From the NCBI RefSeq assembly GCF_005116575.1, contig NZ_SWCN01000006.1:186001-250000 (forward strand): DNA of 64,000 bases, read 5' to 3'. Both the position numbers and the translations under genes were made by a program. The notes under the pieces are model-generated. The model saw only the letters and a list, made by a program, of their open reading frames with translations, did no database searches and had not been told where the DNA came from. The stretch comes from Desulforhopalus sp. IMCC35007 (GTDB lineage: Bacteria; Desulfobacterota; Desulfobulbia; Desulfobulbales; Desulfocapsaceae). This document shows positions 44,793 through 55,012 of this stretch, in pieces. Every line of letters begins with the position of its first letter. The stretch's first letter is position 1.

Positions 44793-44849
44793 AGTCGTAT
44801 TTAGGAAAGAATTGTTGTATCGTTTCTGACAAAATCGTTTGTTTTACGC

Positions 44850-45338
44850 TCAACAGGAGAGTTTATCGCAGGGTTCATCGATCTGATCCAGCATTTTTTC
44901 CAGCTGGACGATATGGCTCTGTTCCTCTTTGATGATTCGCTCGAGTTGTTCCCGGTCTTGATCGTCGTCGAGAAAGTCCAGGAGAAACTGGTAAAAAAGA
45001 ACCGTATCCTCTTCAAAGGAAATGGATATATTGAGGACATCTTTTACGGATTTACTTTTTTCAAGTGACTCCTCTTCCAATAAAAAGCTGTTTCCTTTCA
45101 CCATGTCCTGGAGCAGGGTGCGGCCTACATTTTCCATCTCTTGCTGTTCTGGGTTGAGCTCTTTTGTCCCCTGCAGGCTGGAGAACCAACATGCATGTTT
45201 GCGCTCCTGCTCGGCCATCCAGAGCAGCATTTCCGTTATTTTCGGATCTGTGGAGACTTTACTTGCTCTCAGGTAGCTGTCTTCTCCATTTCGTTCGATC
45301 TGTATCGCTATATTTTTGATGTCACCAAAGGTAAACAT
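44850..45338 (-). CDS. Ferritin-like/rubrerythrin-type diiron protein
   Basis: A 162-residue four-helix protein of the ferritin superfamily. Diiron ligand candidates are the Glu in AIQIERNGEDSY, the ExxH in MAEQERKHACW, Glu in SISFEEDTVLFYQF and the ExxH in IIKEEQSHIVQLE. There is no rubredoxin domain, so it is not a classical rubrerythrin. It is a likely peroxide or iron-handling protein and lies next to the DUF3124 and nitroreductase genes, which also face the minus strand. Confidence 0.85.
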   Translation of the reverse strand: MFTFGDIKNIAIQIERNGEDSYLRASKVSTDPKITEMLLWMAEQERKHACWFSSLQGTKELNPEQQEMENVGRTLLQDMVKGNSFLLEEESLEKSKSVKDVLNISISFEEDTVLFYQFLLDFLDDDQDREQLERIIKEEQSHIVQLEKMLDQIDEPCDKLSC

Positions 45339-45450
45339 AAAGTCCTCCGTCTTTTCATGGCTCTATCTGCCTGAGATAACGCAACTCATTTACATTATTT
45401 CGGCAAGCCTTTGATTTATTGTACTGTGTTTGAAAAAACAGGACAGTCTT

Positions 45451-46116
45451 TTATTCAAAGAATCTGGTGAAAACGTCAATTTCCTCCCGTTCAGTGCGGT
45501 AGTTGTTTTGAGGAGCGCTCTGGTCTTCATAACCAAGGGCCATCCCACAGATAAGAGTGTATTCAGGCCCATACCCTAGTTTTTTTTTGATAATTTCAGG
45601 ATATTGGCCCAGGGCAGCCTGGGCACAGGTGGCCAGACCTTCTTCCAGAGCGGCAAGCATTATCGATTGGAGAAACATCCCGTAGTCTAAAAAAGAGCCT
45701 TTTTCCATATCGCTGTCGAGGAAAAAGAAGAAAAGCACAGGAGCGTCGAAGCCGCGATAATTGGCAACCCACTGCTCAAGCCGTTTTACCTTGTCTCTAC
45801 GCTCGATCTTTAATGAAGAATAAAGCTGGGCCCCACAGATAACTCTCCTTTTTTTAAAAGGTTCTTTCCAGGTTACCGGGTAATATTGATAGTCCATTTC
45901 TCCAAGGCCGCCTTCCTCAAAGGCATGGACGAGGGCTTCGGTGAGTTGTTTTCGCATCTTGCCTTTAACAACGGCGACCTCCCATGGCTGGGCGTTTGTT
46001 CCAGAAGGAGCATGACGGGCTGCGTTGAGTATGCGTCGGATCTGCTCGGAACTTACTTCTTTGTCAAGAAAGGCCCGGGTAGATTTTCGATTTTCGAGGG
46101 CACGAATAATATTCAT
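45451..46116 (-). CDS. Nitroreductase-family flavoprotein
   Basis: A 221-residue FMN enzyme of the nitroreductase superfamily. IRALENRKSTRAFLDKEVSSEQIRR begins the domain, AARHAPSGTNAQPWEVAVV binds FMN, and ICGMALGYEDQSAPQNNYRTEREE ends it. The ATG at 46116 is chosen since AGAGG is eight bases upstream; the longer frame from 46140 starts with TTG. The substrate is unknown. Confidence 0.87.
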   Translation of the reverse strand: MNIIRALENRKSTRAFLDKEVSSEQIRRILNAARHAPSGTNAQPWEVAVVKGKMRKQLTEALVHAFEEGGLGEMDYQYYPVTWKEPFKKRRVICGAQLYSSLKIERRDKVKRLEQWVANYRGFDAPVLFFFFLDSDMEKGSFLDYGMFLQSIMLAALEEGLATCAQAALGQYPEIIKKKLGYGPEYTLICGMALGYEDQSAPQNNYRTEREEIDVFTRFFE

Positions 46117-46153
46117 AAATGATGCCTCTGAGCTGTACAAACAAGATAAATTT

Positions 46154-46339
46154 TCATGGGCTTATACTTTTTTGATGAATGTCGAAAATTTCATGACAGG
46201 CGGGACATATAAAAAGCCAGTGGACAACATTGTGTTCCTGGTCACGTTTTAGCATGGTGTGAAAACCATCGTTATAGCCGCACAGGGGACAGCTTCGGAA
46301 CTCATCTTCCAGTGTCACAGTATGGATGGTAATGTTCAT
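46154..46339 (-). CDS. Small zinc-ribbon protein
   Basis: A 61-residue protein: CPLCGYNDGFHTML near residue 17 and CPACHEIFDIH near residue 45, giving two CPxC knuckles for one zinc. It starts with ATG at 46339 and has no strong ribosome site. It is near, and in the same direction as, the nitroreductase gene. The paired knuckles argue for a real gene, but it is short and unassigned. Confidence 0.6.
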   Translation of the reverse strand: MNITIHTVTLEDEFRSCPLCGYNDGFHTMLKRDQEHNVVHWLFICPACHEIFDIHQKSISP

Positions 46340-46676
46340 GGCTTCATCTCAGAACAATGTTTAGTTTTGTACAAAAAAGGTGGACCGAAACAACTAGCAC
46401 AAGAAAATAACTATCAAAGCAGAGAGATCAAGCACCATTATGAGCAATGATGTGATACAGTAGCCTGTGAGGAAAAAAGATATGTTTGGTCTGAAAAAAG
46501 ATGTGTTATCATTTATGCAAATGATTATCTCTATCAATCATACCCAAGGTTCGAAGGCTTGGTGAAGTTCAACATTTCTCTGCAATGAATAACCCCCGAA
46601 AGGGATGATGGATATATGAAAGCTATATGGCGAGCTTTTAAAGCTGCCAGATTTTTTAACGATAAGGAGAGTATGG

Positions 46677-49118
46677 ATGGCTGAAGAAACCACGGTTTTA
46701 ACCCCTGATGGAATTGAATCTCCAGGAGACGAAGAGAAGCAGAGCTCTGAAAAATCGCTCATGATTGCAAAAGATCTTCTTCCTGAAAAGTTGATGGTCA
46801 TACCACTTCATGACAGGCCGATGTTCCCCAAAATGATGGGGCCGATCATTGTTGATGATGTTGTTCTGCAGCAGGCGGTAATGAAGCATGTGAACCAGAA
46901 CACCCCGCTGTATTTTGGTCTTATCCTCCAAAAACCAGCAGATGATGGGATGGCCCATGCTGCAACGAGGCCAGAAGATTTTTTTAAGGTCGGTGTTGTG
47001 GTCCGGGTGATCCAGGTATCTCCGTTTAAGCAGGGGGAGCCCTTACAGATTCTCGTGCAGGCGCTTGAGCGGTTTGATGTCATTGCCATGCAAAAAGACA
47101 AGGCGGTCTTTATAGCCAAGGTGCGCTACTGGTATGAGACAATTCAAAAAAATAGCGACGAATTTAAGGCATATTCTGTAGCTATTATAGACTGCATTAA
47201 AGAACTTGTTAATCTCAACCCTCTTTTTAAAGAAGGTTTGAGCCTGCTCATCGAAAGAATTAATCTCAGTGATCCGGGATCGCTTGCCGATTTTGCAGCG
47301 TCCATGACAACCTCGTCTGGAACGGACATTCAGAAAGTTCTGGAAACCATTGAAGTTCAGAAACGTCTAGAAAAGGTTCTGATTCTTCTTAAAAATGAAG
47401 TGGAGATATCTAAGCTGAAGGCAAAGATATCCAAAAGAATTGAGGAACAGCTTTCAAAGCAACAGAGAGAGTTTTTTCTCAAGCAGCAGCTTCAGGAGAT
47501 AAAAAAAGAGCTGGGACTGGCAAAAGATGACACCCAGGCGGAAATTGAAAAATATCAGAACCGTCTCAAAAAGCTGGTCCTATCCGATGAAGCGAGGGGA
47601 AAGGTAAAGGAGGAAATAGAAAAACTGAGGCTTCTTGGTTCATCGTCTCCAGAATTTAATATCACCCGGACCTACCTTGACTGGCTGACAATACTCCCCT
47701 GGGGTGTCTACTCCAAAGACAGTTACAGCAGGGATAAAGCAAAGAAAATTCTTGATCGGGACCACTATGGTCTCACCGATGTAAAAGACAGGATTCTTGA
47801 GCTGATTTCCGTGGGTGTCATTAAAGGGGATCTTTCTGGAACCATTTTATTGCTCCAGGGTCCACCGGGTGTTGGGAAAACATCCATCGGTAGATCTGTA
47901 GCAACAAGTCTTGGTCGTGAGTTCTATCGGTTTTCACTGGGTGGGATGCGTGATGAGGCTGAGATCAAGGGGCATAGAAGAACTTATATAGGTGCAATGC
48001 CAGGGAAGTTTGTCCAGGCTATCAAAACCTGTAAAACCGCCAACCCCGTCATTATGCTGGACGAGATTGATAAAATCGGAGCAAGCTTTCATGGCGATCC
48101 CGCCTCTGCTCTCCTCGAAGTGCTGGATCCTGAGCAGAACAAGGATTTTCTTGATCATTATCTTGATGTTCGCTTTGATCTGTCAAAGATCTTTTTTATC
48201 TGTACGGCAAACCAACTCGACACTATTCCAGGGCCATTGATGGACCGAATGGAAATTATTCAGCTGCCGGGTTACATTCTGGAAGAAAAGGTGGAAATTG
48301 CACGGCGCCATCTTATCCCCAAACAGTTGGAAGCCCATGGTCTCACGGCAAAACAGATTAGCCTGCCTAAGACGGTTATCTCAAGTATTGTCGATGGTTA
48401 TGCCAGGGAGGCTGGGGTACGCGGTCTTGAGAACTGTGTGAAAAAGATCCTGAGAAAAAGCGTGCAGAAAATTATTGAAAATCCTGACGAGAAGATTCAG
48501 ATCAAGAAGACCGAGCTAAAGGATTTTCTTGGAAAACGCTATTTTTCAGAGGAACAGGCCTATAAAAAGCCACGGGTGGGTGTAATAACCGGCCTTGCCT
48601 ACACAAGTATGGGCGGGGCGACCCTGCACATCGAATCGGTCGCAATTCCAACAGGACAGGCTGGATTTAAGCAGACCGGGCAGCTTGGTAATGTAATGGT
48701 AGAATCCTCTGAAATTGCATATAGTTATATCAGGTCGATCATGCAGGGAGATAAAAAAGGCGTTGAGTTTTTTAATAAAAATATGATTCATCTCCATGTC
48801 CCTGCGGGTGCCACCCCAAAAGACGGCCCATCGGCGGGTATTACCATGGCCTGCTCACTCTATTCAACTGTAACTGGAAAGCCCGTAAGAGCGAATCTGG
48901 CCATGACAGGGGAACTGACCCTTACCGGGATGGTGATGCCCATTGGCGGAGTAAAGGAAAAGATGATAGCCTCAAAACGGGCGAAGGTGAAAGAAGTGCT
49001 ATTGCCAAAGGATAATGAGGAGGATTTTGAACTTTTGCCGGACCACATAAAAGCTGGAATCACGGCGCATTTTGTCTCAACATTTGAGGACGTGCGAAAA
49101 CTCTGCTTTCATAAGTAG
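46677..49118 (+). CDS. lon: Lon protease (LonA)
   Basis: An 813-residue ATP-dependent serine protease. The N-terminal LON substrate domain ([18 protein letters not shown]) and coiled region (QRRE-like [23 protein letters not shown]) are followed by AAA+ with [19 protein letters not shown], and the peptidase domain. The catalytic Ser-Lys pair is in PKDGPSAGI and in [13 protein letters not shown]. The ATG at 46677 has AAGGAG seven bases upstream. It degrades damaged and regulatory proteins. Strong terminator behind. Confidence 0.96.
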   Translation: MAEETTVLTPDGIESPGDEEKQSSEKSLMIAKDLLPEKLMVIPLHDRPMFPKMMGPIIVDDVVLQQAVMKHVNQNTPLYFGLILQKPADDGMAHAATRPEDFFKVGVVVRVIQVSPFKQGEPLQILVQALERFDVIAMQKDKAVFIAKVRYWYETIQKNSDEFKAYSVAIIDCIKELVNLNPLFKEGLSLLIERINLSDPGSLADFAASMTTSSGTDIQKVLETIEVQKRLEKVLILLKNEVEISKLKAKISKRIEEQLSKQQREFFLKQQLQEIKKELGLAKDDTQAEIEKYQNRLKKLVLSDEARGKVKEEIEKLRLLGSSSPEFNITRTYLDWLTILPWGVYSKDSYSRDKAKKILDRDHYGLTDVKDRILELISVGVIKGDLSGTILLLQGPPGVGKTSIGRSVATSLGREFYRFSLGGMRDEAEIKGHRRTYIGAMPGKFVQAIKTCKTANPVIMLDEIDKIGASFHGDPASALLEVLDPEQNKDFLDHYLDVRFDLSKIFFICTANQLDTIPGPLMDRMEIIQLPGYILEEKVEIARRHLIPKQLEAHGLTAKQISLPKTVISSIVDGYAREAGVRGLENCVKKILRKSVQKIIENPDEKIQIKKTELKDFLGKRYFSEEQAYKKPRVGVITGLAYTSMGGATLHIESVAIPTGQAGFKQTGQLGNVMVESSEIAYSYIRSIMQGDKKGVEFFNKNMIHLHVPAGATPKDGPSAGITMACSLYSTVTGKPVRANLAMTGELTLTGMVMPIGGVKEKMIASKRAKVKEVLLPKDNEEDFELLPDHIKAGITAHFVSTFEDVRKLCFHK

Positions 49119-49143
49119 TAGCGCTACATATAGTTGCAGAAAT

Positions 49144-49194
49144 CATCCCCTCGTGTATCTGTTTCTTTAAATGCATGCGGGGATGTTTTTTTTT
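49144..49194 (+). terminator. Intrinsic terminator after lon
   Basis: CATCCCC-T-CGTGTAT (49144-49158) pairs with ATGCATG-C-GGGGATG (49171-49185): two 7-bp segments separated by one mismatch. Nine T follow. Loop of 12 bases. Confidence 0.88.
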
Positions 49195-49295
49195 CGCAGG
49201 ACGCAGAATATCATCAAGGCTGAAAAAACCTTGCATTTAGCTGATGTGTAATTCGAACAGGGAAAGCAAAACAGGATAGTACTGGGAAGGAAAAA

Positions 49296-49370
<75 letters not shown>

Positions 49371-49457
49371 TCATTTTTGTGCAGCTGAGGATGTGCTTTT
49401 TAGCAGACAGAGAAAAGGAAGTCAATATTTTTTTTGACCTGTTTTAGCCTTCGAGTA

Positions 49458-50759
49458 TTACTCAGGTAGCAGATCGTAGTAATAGGTGAGAATATCTGTT
49501 CTTGTCACAATGCCAATTGGTTTTTTATCCTCTATCACAGGAAGATATCCTACATCGTTTTCAATCATGATGCGTGCGGCCATGGTGGGGCTTGTCAGCG
49601 GAGTAATTGTAATAACATCACGGGCCATGAAGGCCTTCACCGGGCTCTCCCACTGCCTCTCTTTTTTGATTCGCTTTAAATCCCAGAGAACCGTTATACC
49701 GAGAATTTCATCGTCTTCCATAACCAGAATGCCGCGAATCTTTTCCCTGACCATGATCGATTGAATTTCTCTCATGGTTGTCTCTGGTGGAACAGTCACG
49801 ACCGGAAAGGACATGATATCCGAGATAGAAGCAGTCTCACCTTTGTTTGCTGACAGCAAAGAAACTATTTTTTCCTTGAGTAGATCTGCAGTGCATTCTG
49901 CTGCTTTTATCGTGGCAGAACCGGCTCCGGCATGGCCTCCTCCGCCAAGGCTTAACATTATCTCGCCTACGTGAATGTTTTCAACGCCGCTTCTACCTAT
50001 AACCGTGTTGGTGTCTTCGGATATGAAAATTACAAACAGGGCGTCGACGTTGACGATTTTTCTGTACATGGCGACAACTGCAGCAAGATTGGGGACCTTT
50101 TTATCAAGCTGCACACAATTAAAACCCACCGGATGTCCGTTTATTGTTCTTTTTTCGGTTGCCTTCATCATCTCAAAAAGAATTTCTTTATGGGTTTCCT
50201 CGTAGGGAGGGTTGAGAAAGAAGTTGGCGACATTGAGATCTGCTTTGTTTTCCAGAAGAAAGGCGGCCGCCATTGCATCTTCAGCGGTAGTTGAGGGAAA
50301 AGAAAGATGCCCTGTATCTTCATAGAGGCCAATGAGCATTACCGTGGAGTCAAGGGGGGTAAGTTTGAGGTTTCTTCTTCTCATTTCCCTGACCAGGAGG
50401 GTGACGGTGGAGCCGATATGCTCTTTGGTTGACCAGGTTGGCTCTATATCTCCTTTGCCGGTCATATGGTGGTCCCAAAGGTCAATTTCAAGACCTTCCT
50501 TGTGTCGCAACTGAGACATACGATCAAGCCTGTGCCACTGATCTGTATCGAGCACAACAAGTTTTTTTACCTTACTGTGGTCGATTTCGTTGGGCAGGAC
50601 CAGATTAAAAGCTGTTTTGTGGGTGGAAAGAAATCTCTCCACATTTTTATTCGTCATTTTCGGGACAACCCCAATGCAACCAGGATAGAGCAGTGTTGCT
50701 CCAATAACGGAGGCCAGAGCGTCAAAATCTGTATTTTTGTGGGTGGTTGCAATGAGCAT
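49458..50759 (-). CDS. DHH phosphoesterase with tandem CBS domains
   Basis: A 433-residue protein. Residues 1-310 are DHH/DHHA1: ATTHKNTDFDALAS, LDTDQWHR, DLWDHHMTG and SLGGGGHAGAGSA (RNA/nucleotide-binding end). Residues 310-433 carry two CBS domains (IMSFPVVTVPPETTMREI, ARIMIENDVGYLPVIEDKKP). This layout equals the N-terminal half of the long CCA/A-adding tRNA nucleotidyltransferases of some deltaproteobacteria, but no nucleotidyltransferase domain follows. It may be a nanoRNase or cyclic dinucleotide phosphodiesterase gated by adenosine nucleotides. Start ATG at 50759 matches the DHH domain; no ribosome site is clear and a TTG further upstream would overlap the M48 gene. Confidence 0.82.
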   Translation of the reverse strand: MLIATTHKNTDFDALASVIGATLLYPGCIGVVPKMTNKNVERFLSTHKTAFNLVLPNEIDHSKVKKLVVLDTDQWHRLDRMSQLRHKEGLEIDLWDHHMTGKGDIEPTWSTKEHIGSTVTLLVREMRRRNLKLTPLDSTVMLIGLYEDTGHLSFPSTTAEDAMAAAFLLENKADLNVANFFLNPPYEETHKEILFEMMKATEKRTINGHPVGFNCVQLDKKVPNLAAVVAMYRKIVNVDALFVIFISEDTNTVIGRSGVENIHVGEIMLSLGGGGHAGAGSATIKAAECTADLLKEKIVSLLSANKGETASISDIMSFPVVTVPPETTMREIQSIMVREKIRGILVMEDDEILGITVLWDLKRIKKERQWESPVKAFMARDVITITPLTSPTMAARIMIENDVGYLPVIEDKKPIGIVTRTDILTYYYDLLPE

Positions 50760-50781
50760 TGTCTTTGGGGTCGTGAGGGGG

Positions 50782-51591
50782 TTATTGGAGCTGGTATACG
50801 GGACGTTCAGATTTATCGAGGAAGTACGGCATGACTTTATCTGCAAGCGCAGTCAGGGTTTCTCTACGGTTATCCGGTGATGGGTGAGTAGAGAGAAATT
50901 GTGGAGGAGTCTCCCCTCCTACTTCGCCCATTTTTTGCCAGAGACTGGCGGCGGCCCTGGGGTCGTATCCGGCTCTCGCGGCAAGCTCTATACCAATTTC
51001 GTCCGCCTCAACCTCTGAGGTCCGGCTGTTGGGGAGGGTAATTGCCACTGCCGCTGCAGCGGTGCTGCCAGCCAGTATGGTGCTTCCATATTCGTTGCCT
51101 CCTACCGCGAGGGCGAGCCCCATGAGGCCGACCTGTGATGCCATGGCAACGGACATCCGCTCAGCGGTATGGTTGGCAAGAGCGTGGGAGATTTCATGTC
51201 CCATGACCTGAGCGAGTTCGTCATCGCTGGCCTTGGTTTTATCGATGAGACCGGTGTAGATAGCCATCTTTCCCCCGGCCATGCACCAGGCGTTGACGGT
51301 TTCAGGGTCGTCGATCACCTTAACGCTCCACTCCCAGTCATTGGTGTCGGGATAGAGCAGGATCGCCTGGGCTATGAGTCTTCCCGTTATAAGGCGTATT
51401 CTGTTGGAGACTTTGATATCACTATCAATTTTTCCATCATCCTGCAGTGGCTGGAGGGTCTGGACATAGGCTTCTTTGGACGATGAAATTGCCTGTTCAG
51501 GGGAAACAAGCATGAGTTGTGACCGTCCTGTCGGACTCGTTGCACAGGCTGAAAGGGCTAAGAGCAAAATGAGTAGCAGTATCTTTTTCAT
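50782..51591 (-). CDS. M48-family lipoprotein metalloprotease
   Basis: A 269-residue M48 peptidase. The signal peptide carries lipobox LSAC at residues about 13-16, so it is lipid-anchored to the periplasmic face. The catalytic zinc motif is MGHEISHALANH near residue 128, with EVEADEIG supplying the third ligand. FLSTHPSPDNR ends the domain, as in BepA/LoiP. Start ATG at 51591. It probably performs outer-membrane protein quality control. It precedes the DHH-CBS gene by 22 bases. Confidence 0.92.
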   Translation of the reverse strand: MKKILLLILLLALSACATSPTGRSQLMLVSPEQAISSSKEAYVQTLQPLQDDGKIDSDIKVSNRIRLITGRLIAQAILLYPDTNDWEWSVKVIDDPETVNAWCMAGGKMAIYTGLIDKTKASDDELAQVMGHEISHALANHTAERMSVAMASQVGLMGLALAVGGNEYGSTILAGSTAAAAVAITLPNSRTSEVEADEIGIELAARAGYDPRAAASLWQKMGEVGGETPPQFLSTHPSPDNRRETLTALADKVMPYFLDKSERPVYQLQ

Positions 51592-51885
51592 TATAGACTT
51601 TTCCGTTAACTTGTTTTTCTTGTATGGTAGGGTCAAGGTAGTGGCGATAACGGCTGAACTGGCCATTTTGACCCATTCTTTTTTATGCTATTTCGTCACT
51701 CATACTTAGTATACCGGTGGTTTGGGGAATATCAAGTCAGTATGGAGTAAAAAGAGTCGATGTTTCAGGCTTGAGATTTTTATCCCAAACAGGAAAATCT
51801 GAAGGCAGCCTTAGAAGTTGATGTGACAGAAGTAAAGGAACAGGTTTTTACCCTCATCGTATCATATTATTCGCGAGTATTAACA

Positions 51886-53004
51886 ATGAAGACAACATGT
51901 AACCCTGCTGTTCTTAAAAAATTCTGGCTGACCCGACTCCGGGAGGAATACGATCAGATCTGTCTGGATTATAGATTGCCGTTAGACCCTCCAATCTTTG
52001 AAATTTCCGAGGGAAAAAAGCAGTTGGGGAGCTGGTGTGCTGCGACGAGAAGTCTTCGCATGAGCGAATATCTGATCATGTCCTATCCCTGGTCTGTGAC
52101 CCTTCAGGTGTTGAAACATGAAATGGCACATCAATATTCTTCTGAGGTCCTGGGGCAAACTGACGCTCATGGAGATGGTTTTCAGGCGGCCTGCGCACTT
52201 TTAGGTGTTTTACCTCAATACAGGGGCTGCAGGATCCTAACTGCCGAAGTTCTGGCCAAGCTGACGGGGACTGAGAACAAAATGAGTGAAGGGCAAAAGG
52301 TTCTCGTCAGGATTGAAAAATTGCTGGCCCTGGGAGAATCTTCCAACGTACATGAGGCCGAAGCAGCATTGAAAAAAGCCAGCCTGCTCATTGAAAAATA
52401 CCACCTGCAGCAGTTGGTCTCCTCGGAACATTCCGCCTACGTGGTATGCCTGATAGAAATCGGAAAAAAGCAGGTTGCCACCTATCAAAGGCATATCTGC
52501 AGAATACTGCAGGATTTCTTTTTTGTTCGGGTGGTTTTGTCTGAGACCTATAAGCCTGCGACAAATGAGGTGCAAAAGGCCATCGAACTTTTGGGAACCA
52601 GCGAGAATGTTGCCATAGCAGAGTACTGCTGCCATTTTCTGGAAAACCGGCTGGCTCTGTTATGGCAGGAGTATCGGTTGCAAAATACAAGCTCCGGCCG
52701 CACCCAGAAGAACAGCTTTTACCTTGGGGTGGTCCTCGGGTTTTGGGAAAAATTACAGGAACAAAACCGCGGGGGAGCGAGAGCTCCTGGAGCCAGTGCT
52801 GAGCACAGGGAGCTTTTGGTCGTTGAAGACAGGCGACTGGATACCTTCGTTCGGTCCCATTTTCCAAGGCTGAGGAAAACATCTTCGAGACGCTCGACCG
52901 TAGATCGGAGGGTCTATCAGGAGGGAATGCAGGCTGGACGATCTCTTCGCCTGACAGAAGGTGTTACCCAGGGAAGAGGCAAAAAAAACCGTTTTCTTGA
53001 ATAA
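51886..53004 (+). CDS. SprT-like metalloprotease fused to DUF2786
   Basis: A 372-residue protein. The N-terminal 150 residues resemble SprT: LQVLKHEMAHQYSSEV supplies HExxH and DAHGDGF with downstream His the third ligand area. From residue about 130 it continues as DUF2786 (MSEGQKVLVRIEKLLALGESSNVHEAEAALKKASLLIEKY is its hallmark; shown here only as KVLVRIEKLLAL). The C-terminal 60 residues are Arg-rich. A GTG at 51823 is an alternative start. SprT-like enzymes cut DNA-protein crosslinks; nucleic-acid linkage is inferred. Confidence 0.78.
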   Translation: MKTTCNPAVLKKFWLTRLREEYDQICLDYRLPLDPPIFEISEGKKQLGSWCAATRSLRMSEYLIMSYPWSVTLQVLKHEMAHQYSSEVLGQTDAHGDGFQAACALLGVLPQYRGCRILTAEVLAKLTGTENKMSEGQKVLVRIEKLLALGESSNVHEAEAALKKASLLIEKYHLQQLVSSEHSAYVVCLIEIGKKQVATYQRHICRILQDFFFVRVVLSETYKPATNEVQKAIELLGTSENVAIAEYCCHFLENRLALLWQEYRLQNTSSGRTQKNSFYLGVVLGFWEKLQEQNRGGARAPGASAEHRELLVVEDRRLDTFVRSHFPRLRKTSSRRSTVDRRVYQEGMQAGRSLRLTEGVTQGRGKKNRFLE

Positions 53005-53228
53005 AGCCTGGCCATATAAGAGTTTTTAACGGTGATAACACCCGAAAAAGTTACCATGAGCATTGAGATGGACTCAGGCAAAAGTTCAATTCAGATCTGC
53101 ATTGGAGGAGATGGAGTATTTTACAGGGCCATCAGCTATTGCAAAAGCACGATGGTGCAATATAATTGGACTGCACTTTATAAACATCGTATTCGTTGAG
53201 ATATTTCATGAATTTTGGAGGAAGGATT

Positions 53229-54224
53229 TTGTTCCATATAACACAACACCCGTTACATAGATTTTTTGGAGAAAAAATAAGAGCCAGTTTTACGGTGCTT
53301 TTTGTCTGTTTCTTTCTTGCAGGTTCTGTTGCAACCTCCGTTGCAGAAGATAAGCCAACAGTCTTTGTCAGTATCCTGCCCCAGAAATATTTTGTTGAAC
53401 AGATAGCGGGGGATCTTGTGAAGGTTGAGGTGATGGTGAAGCCGGGTGCCAGTCCTGCGACCTATGAGCCGAAAGTATCCCAGATGAAACAGCTCGCTTC
53501 CTGTGCAATCTATTTTGCCATTGGAGTTCCCTTTGAGAGGGCCTGGCTGGACCGGATTGCGGGTGTCAATCCTCAAATGCAGATTGTCAGAACAGATCAG
53601 GGAATTGAAAAACTGAGCATGGAAAAACACCTCCACGGGGATGAAGATCATGGTGTCCACGAGGGACATGAAGACCACGATGGGCATAAGGATCAGGTGG
53701 ACAAAGGGGACAAAGAAGAGGCCTACCTCCATGAAGAAGGGCTTGATCCACATATCTGGCTTTCTCCGCTACTGGTTCAACGGCAGGCAGCAATTATTGC
53801 AGCATCTCTTACAGAACTGCTCCCTGATCAGGCCACTTTTTTTGATGCAAATCACAAAGCTTTCCAGGCACGTCTTGTGAAACTGGATAAAGAGCTCCGT
53901 CAGATTCTCGCTGGGAAAAAGGGCTATCGTTTTATGGTTTTTCATCCCTCGTGGGGCTATTTTGCCCACAATTATCAGCTTGTGCAGGTTCCCATTGAGA
54001 TTGAGGGAAAAGGGCCTAAATCCTCCCAGTTAAAAGAGTTGATTCTTTTTGCAAGAAAAGAGGGGATACAGGTGATTTTCGCCCAACCGCAATTCTCAAC
54101 CAAGAGTGCCGCACTGGTGGCTCGTGAAATAGACGGGGAGGTTATAACCGTAGATCCCCTTGCGGAAAACTGGCTGGATAATATGAAGAGCGTGGCCGAA
54201 AAATTCAGGGATGCTATACAATGA
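53229..54224 (+). CDS. znuA: Zinc ABC transporter binding protein ZnuA
   Basis: A 331-residue periplasmic zinc-binding protein. A signal-anchor-like segment (ASFTVLFVCFFLAGSVATSV) ends near residue 40. KPGASPATYEPKVSQM supplies one metal His-like site region; a His/Asp-rich loop (HLHGDEDHGVHEGHEDHDGHK) lies near residue 140, and GLDPHIWLSP and VFHPSWGYFAH give zinc ligands. The TTG at 53229 is chosen because GGAGGAAGG (53217-53225) is ideally placed; the ATG at 53208 would lie before its own ribosome site. It overlaps znuC by four bases (ATGA). Confidence 0.9.
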   Translation: MFHITQHPLHRFFGEKIRASFTVLFVCFFLAGSVATSVAEDKPTVFVSILPQKYFVEQIAGDLVKVEVMVKPGASPATYEPKVSQMKQLASCAIYFAIGVPFERAWLDRIAGVNPQMQIVRTDQGIEKLSMEKHLHGDEDHGVHEGHEDHDGHKDQVDKGDKEEAYLHEEGLDPHIWLSPLLVQRQAAIIAASLTELLPDQATFFDANHKAFQARLVKLDKELRQILAGKKGYRFMVFHPSWGYFAHNYQLVQVPIEIEGKGPKSSQLKELILFARKEGIQVIFAQPQFSTKSAALVAREIDGEVITVDPLAENWLDNMKSVAEKFRDAIQ

Positions 54225-55012
54225 ATATTGTAAGTATTGCCGAGCCCATCGTGGAGATCTCCAATCTTTGTTATTCCAATGATGGAATTGATATTCTGCA
54301 TGACATTAACCTGACGGTGAATAAGGGCGACTTTATTGCTATTATCGGACCAAATGGTGGCGGGAAAACAACACTGCTGAAGCTGATTCTTGGTTTGTTA
54401 AAACCAACCAGGGGGACGATAACCATCAAAGAAAACACCAGGACGCGTTCTGGCGCTTCGGCGATTGGCTATGTTCCCCAGCATGTTAACCATAATTTGA
54501 GTTTTCCGGCGACAGCCCTTGATGTTGTACTCATGGGTACCCATAAACCAGGGCGAAGGTTTCGTTTTGGCAATACGGCAGCAGAAAAAGAAGATGCCCG
54601 TGAAACTCTTGCAAAACTGGGGATCGCGGATTGCGCTGATCGAAAGATAATTGCTCTGTCGGGCGGACAGCGGCAGAGGGTACTGATTGCGAGGGCATTG
54701 GTCTCCCATCCAAAACTTCTGGTGCTTGACGAGCCCACGGCATCCATAGATACCAAGGGGCAGACAGAGTTTTATGAACTGCTCGTTGAACTGAATAAGG
54801 AACAGACGATTTTGATGGTAAGCCACGACCTTCTGGTTGTTTCAAAATATGTAAAATCTATAGCCTGTCTTAACAGGCGTATGCACTACCATCAATCCTT
54901 TGGCTCCTCCGGAGAAGTTCTCGATGCATTTTATTCCTGTTCTGTTGAAGAAATATGTCCCGTTGGTGTCATCTCCAAAGGGATACCAGATAGTTCAGGA
55001 GGAAGAGCATGA
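54221..55012 (+). CDS. znuC: Zinc ABC transporter ATPase ZnuC
   Basis: A 263-residue ABC ATPase. Walker A GPNGGGKTT, signature LSGGQRQRVLIARAL, Walker B LLVLDEPTASID and H-loop MVSHD are complete. Translation is coupled to znuA and znuB through ATGA overlaps at both ends. The C-terminal about 50 residues beyond the core (with CSVEEICPVG) are normal for the family. Confidence 0.92.
   Translation: MNIVSIAEPIVEISNLCYSNDGIDILHDINLTVNKGDFIAIIGPNGGGKTTLLKLILGLLKPTRGTITIKENTRTRSGASAIGYVPQHVNHNLSFPATALDVVLMGTHKPGRRFRFGNTAAEKEDARETLAKLGIADCADRKIIALSGGQRQRVLIARALVSHPKLLVLDEPTASIDTKGQTEFYELLVELNKEQTILMVSHDLLVVSKYVKSIACLNRRMHYHQSFGSSGEVLDAFYSCSVEEICPVGVISKGIPDSSGGRA

Noticed and set aside
53063-53260. 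65-codon frame before znuA starting with TTG
   Set aside because: No ribosome site or family match, and it overlaps the znuA start in another frame.
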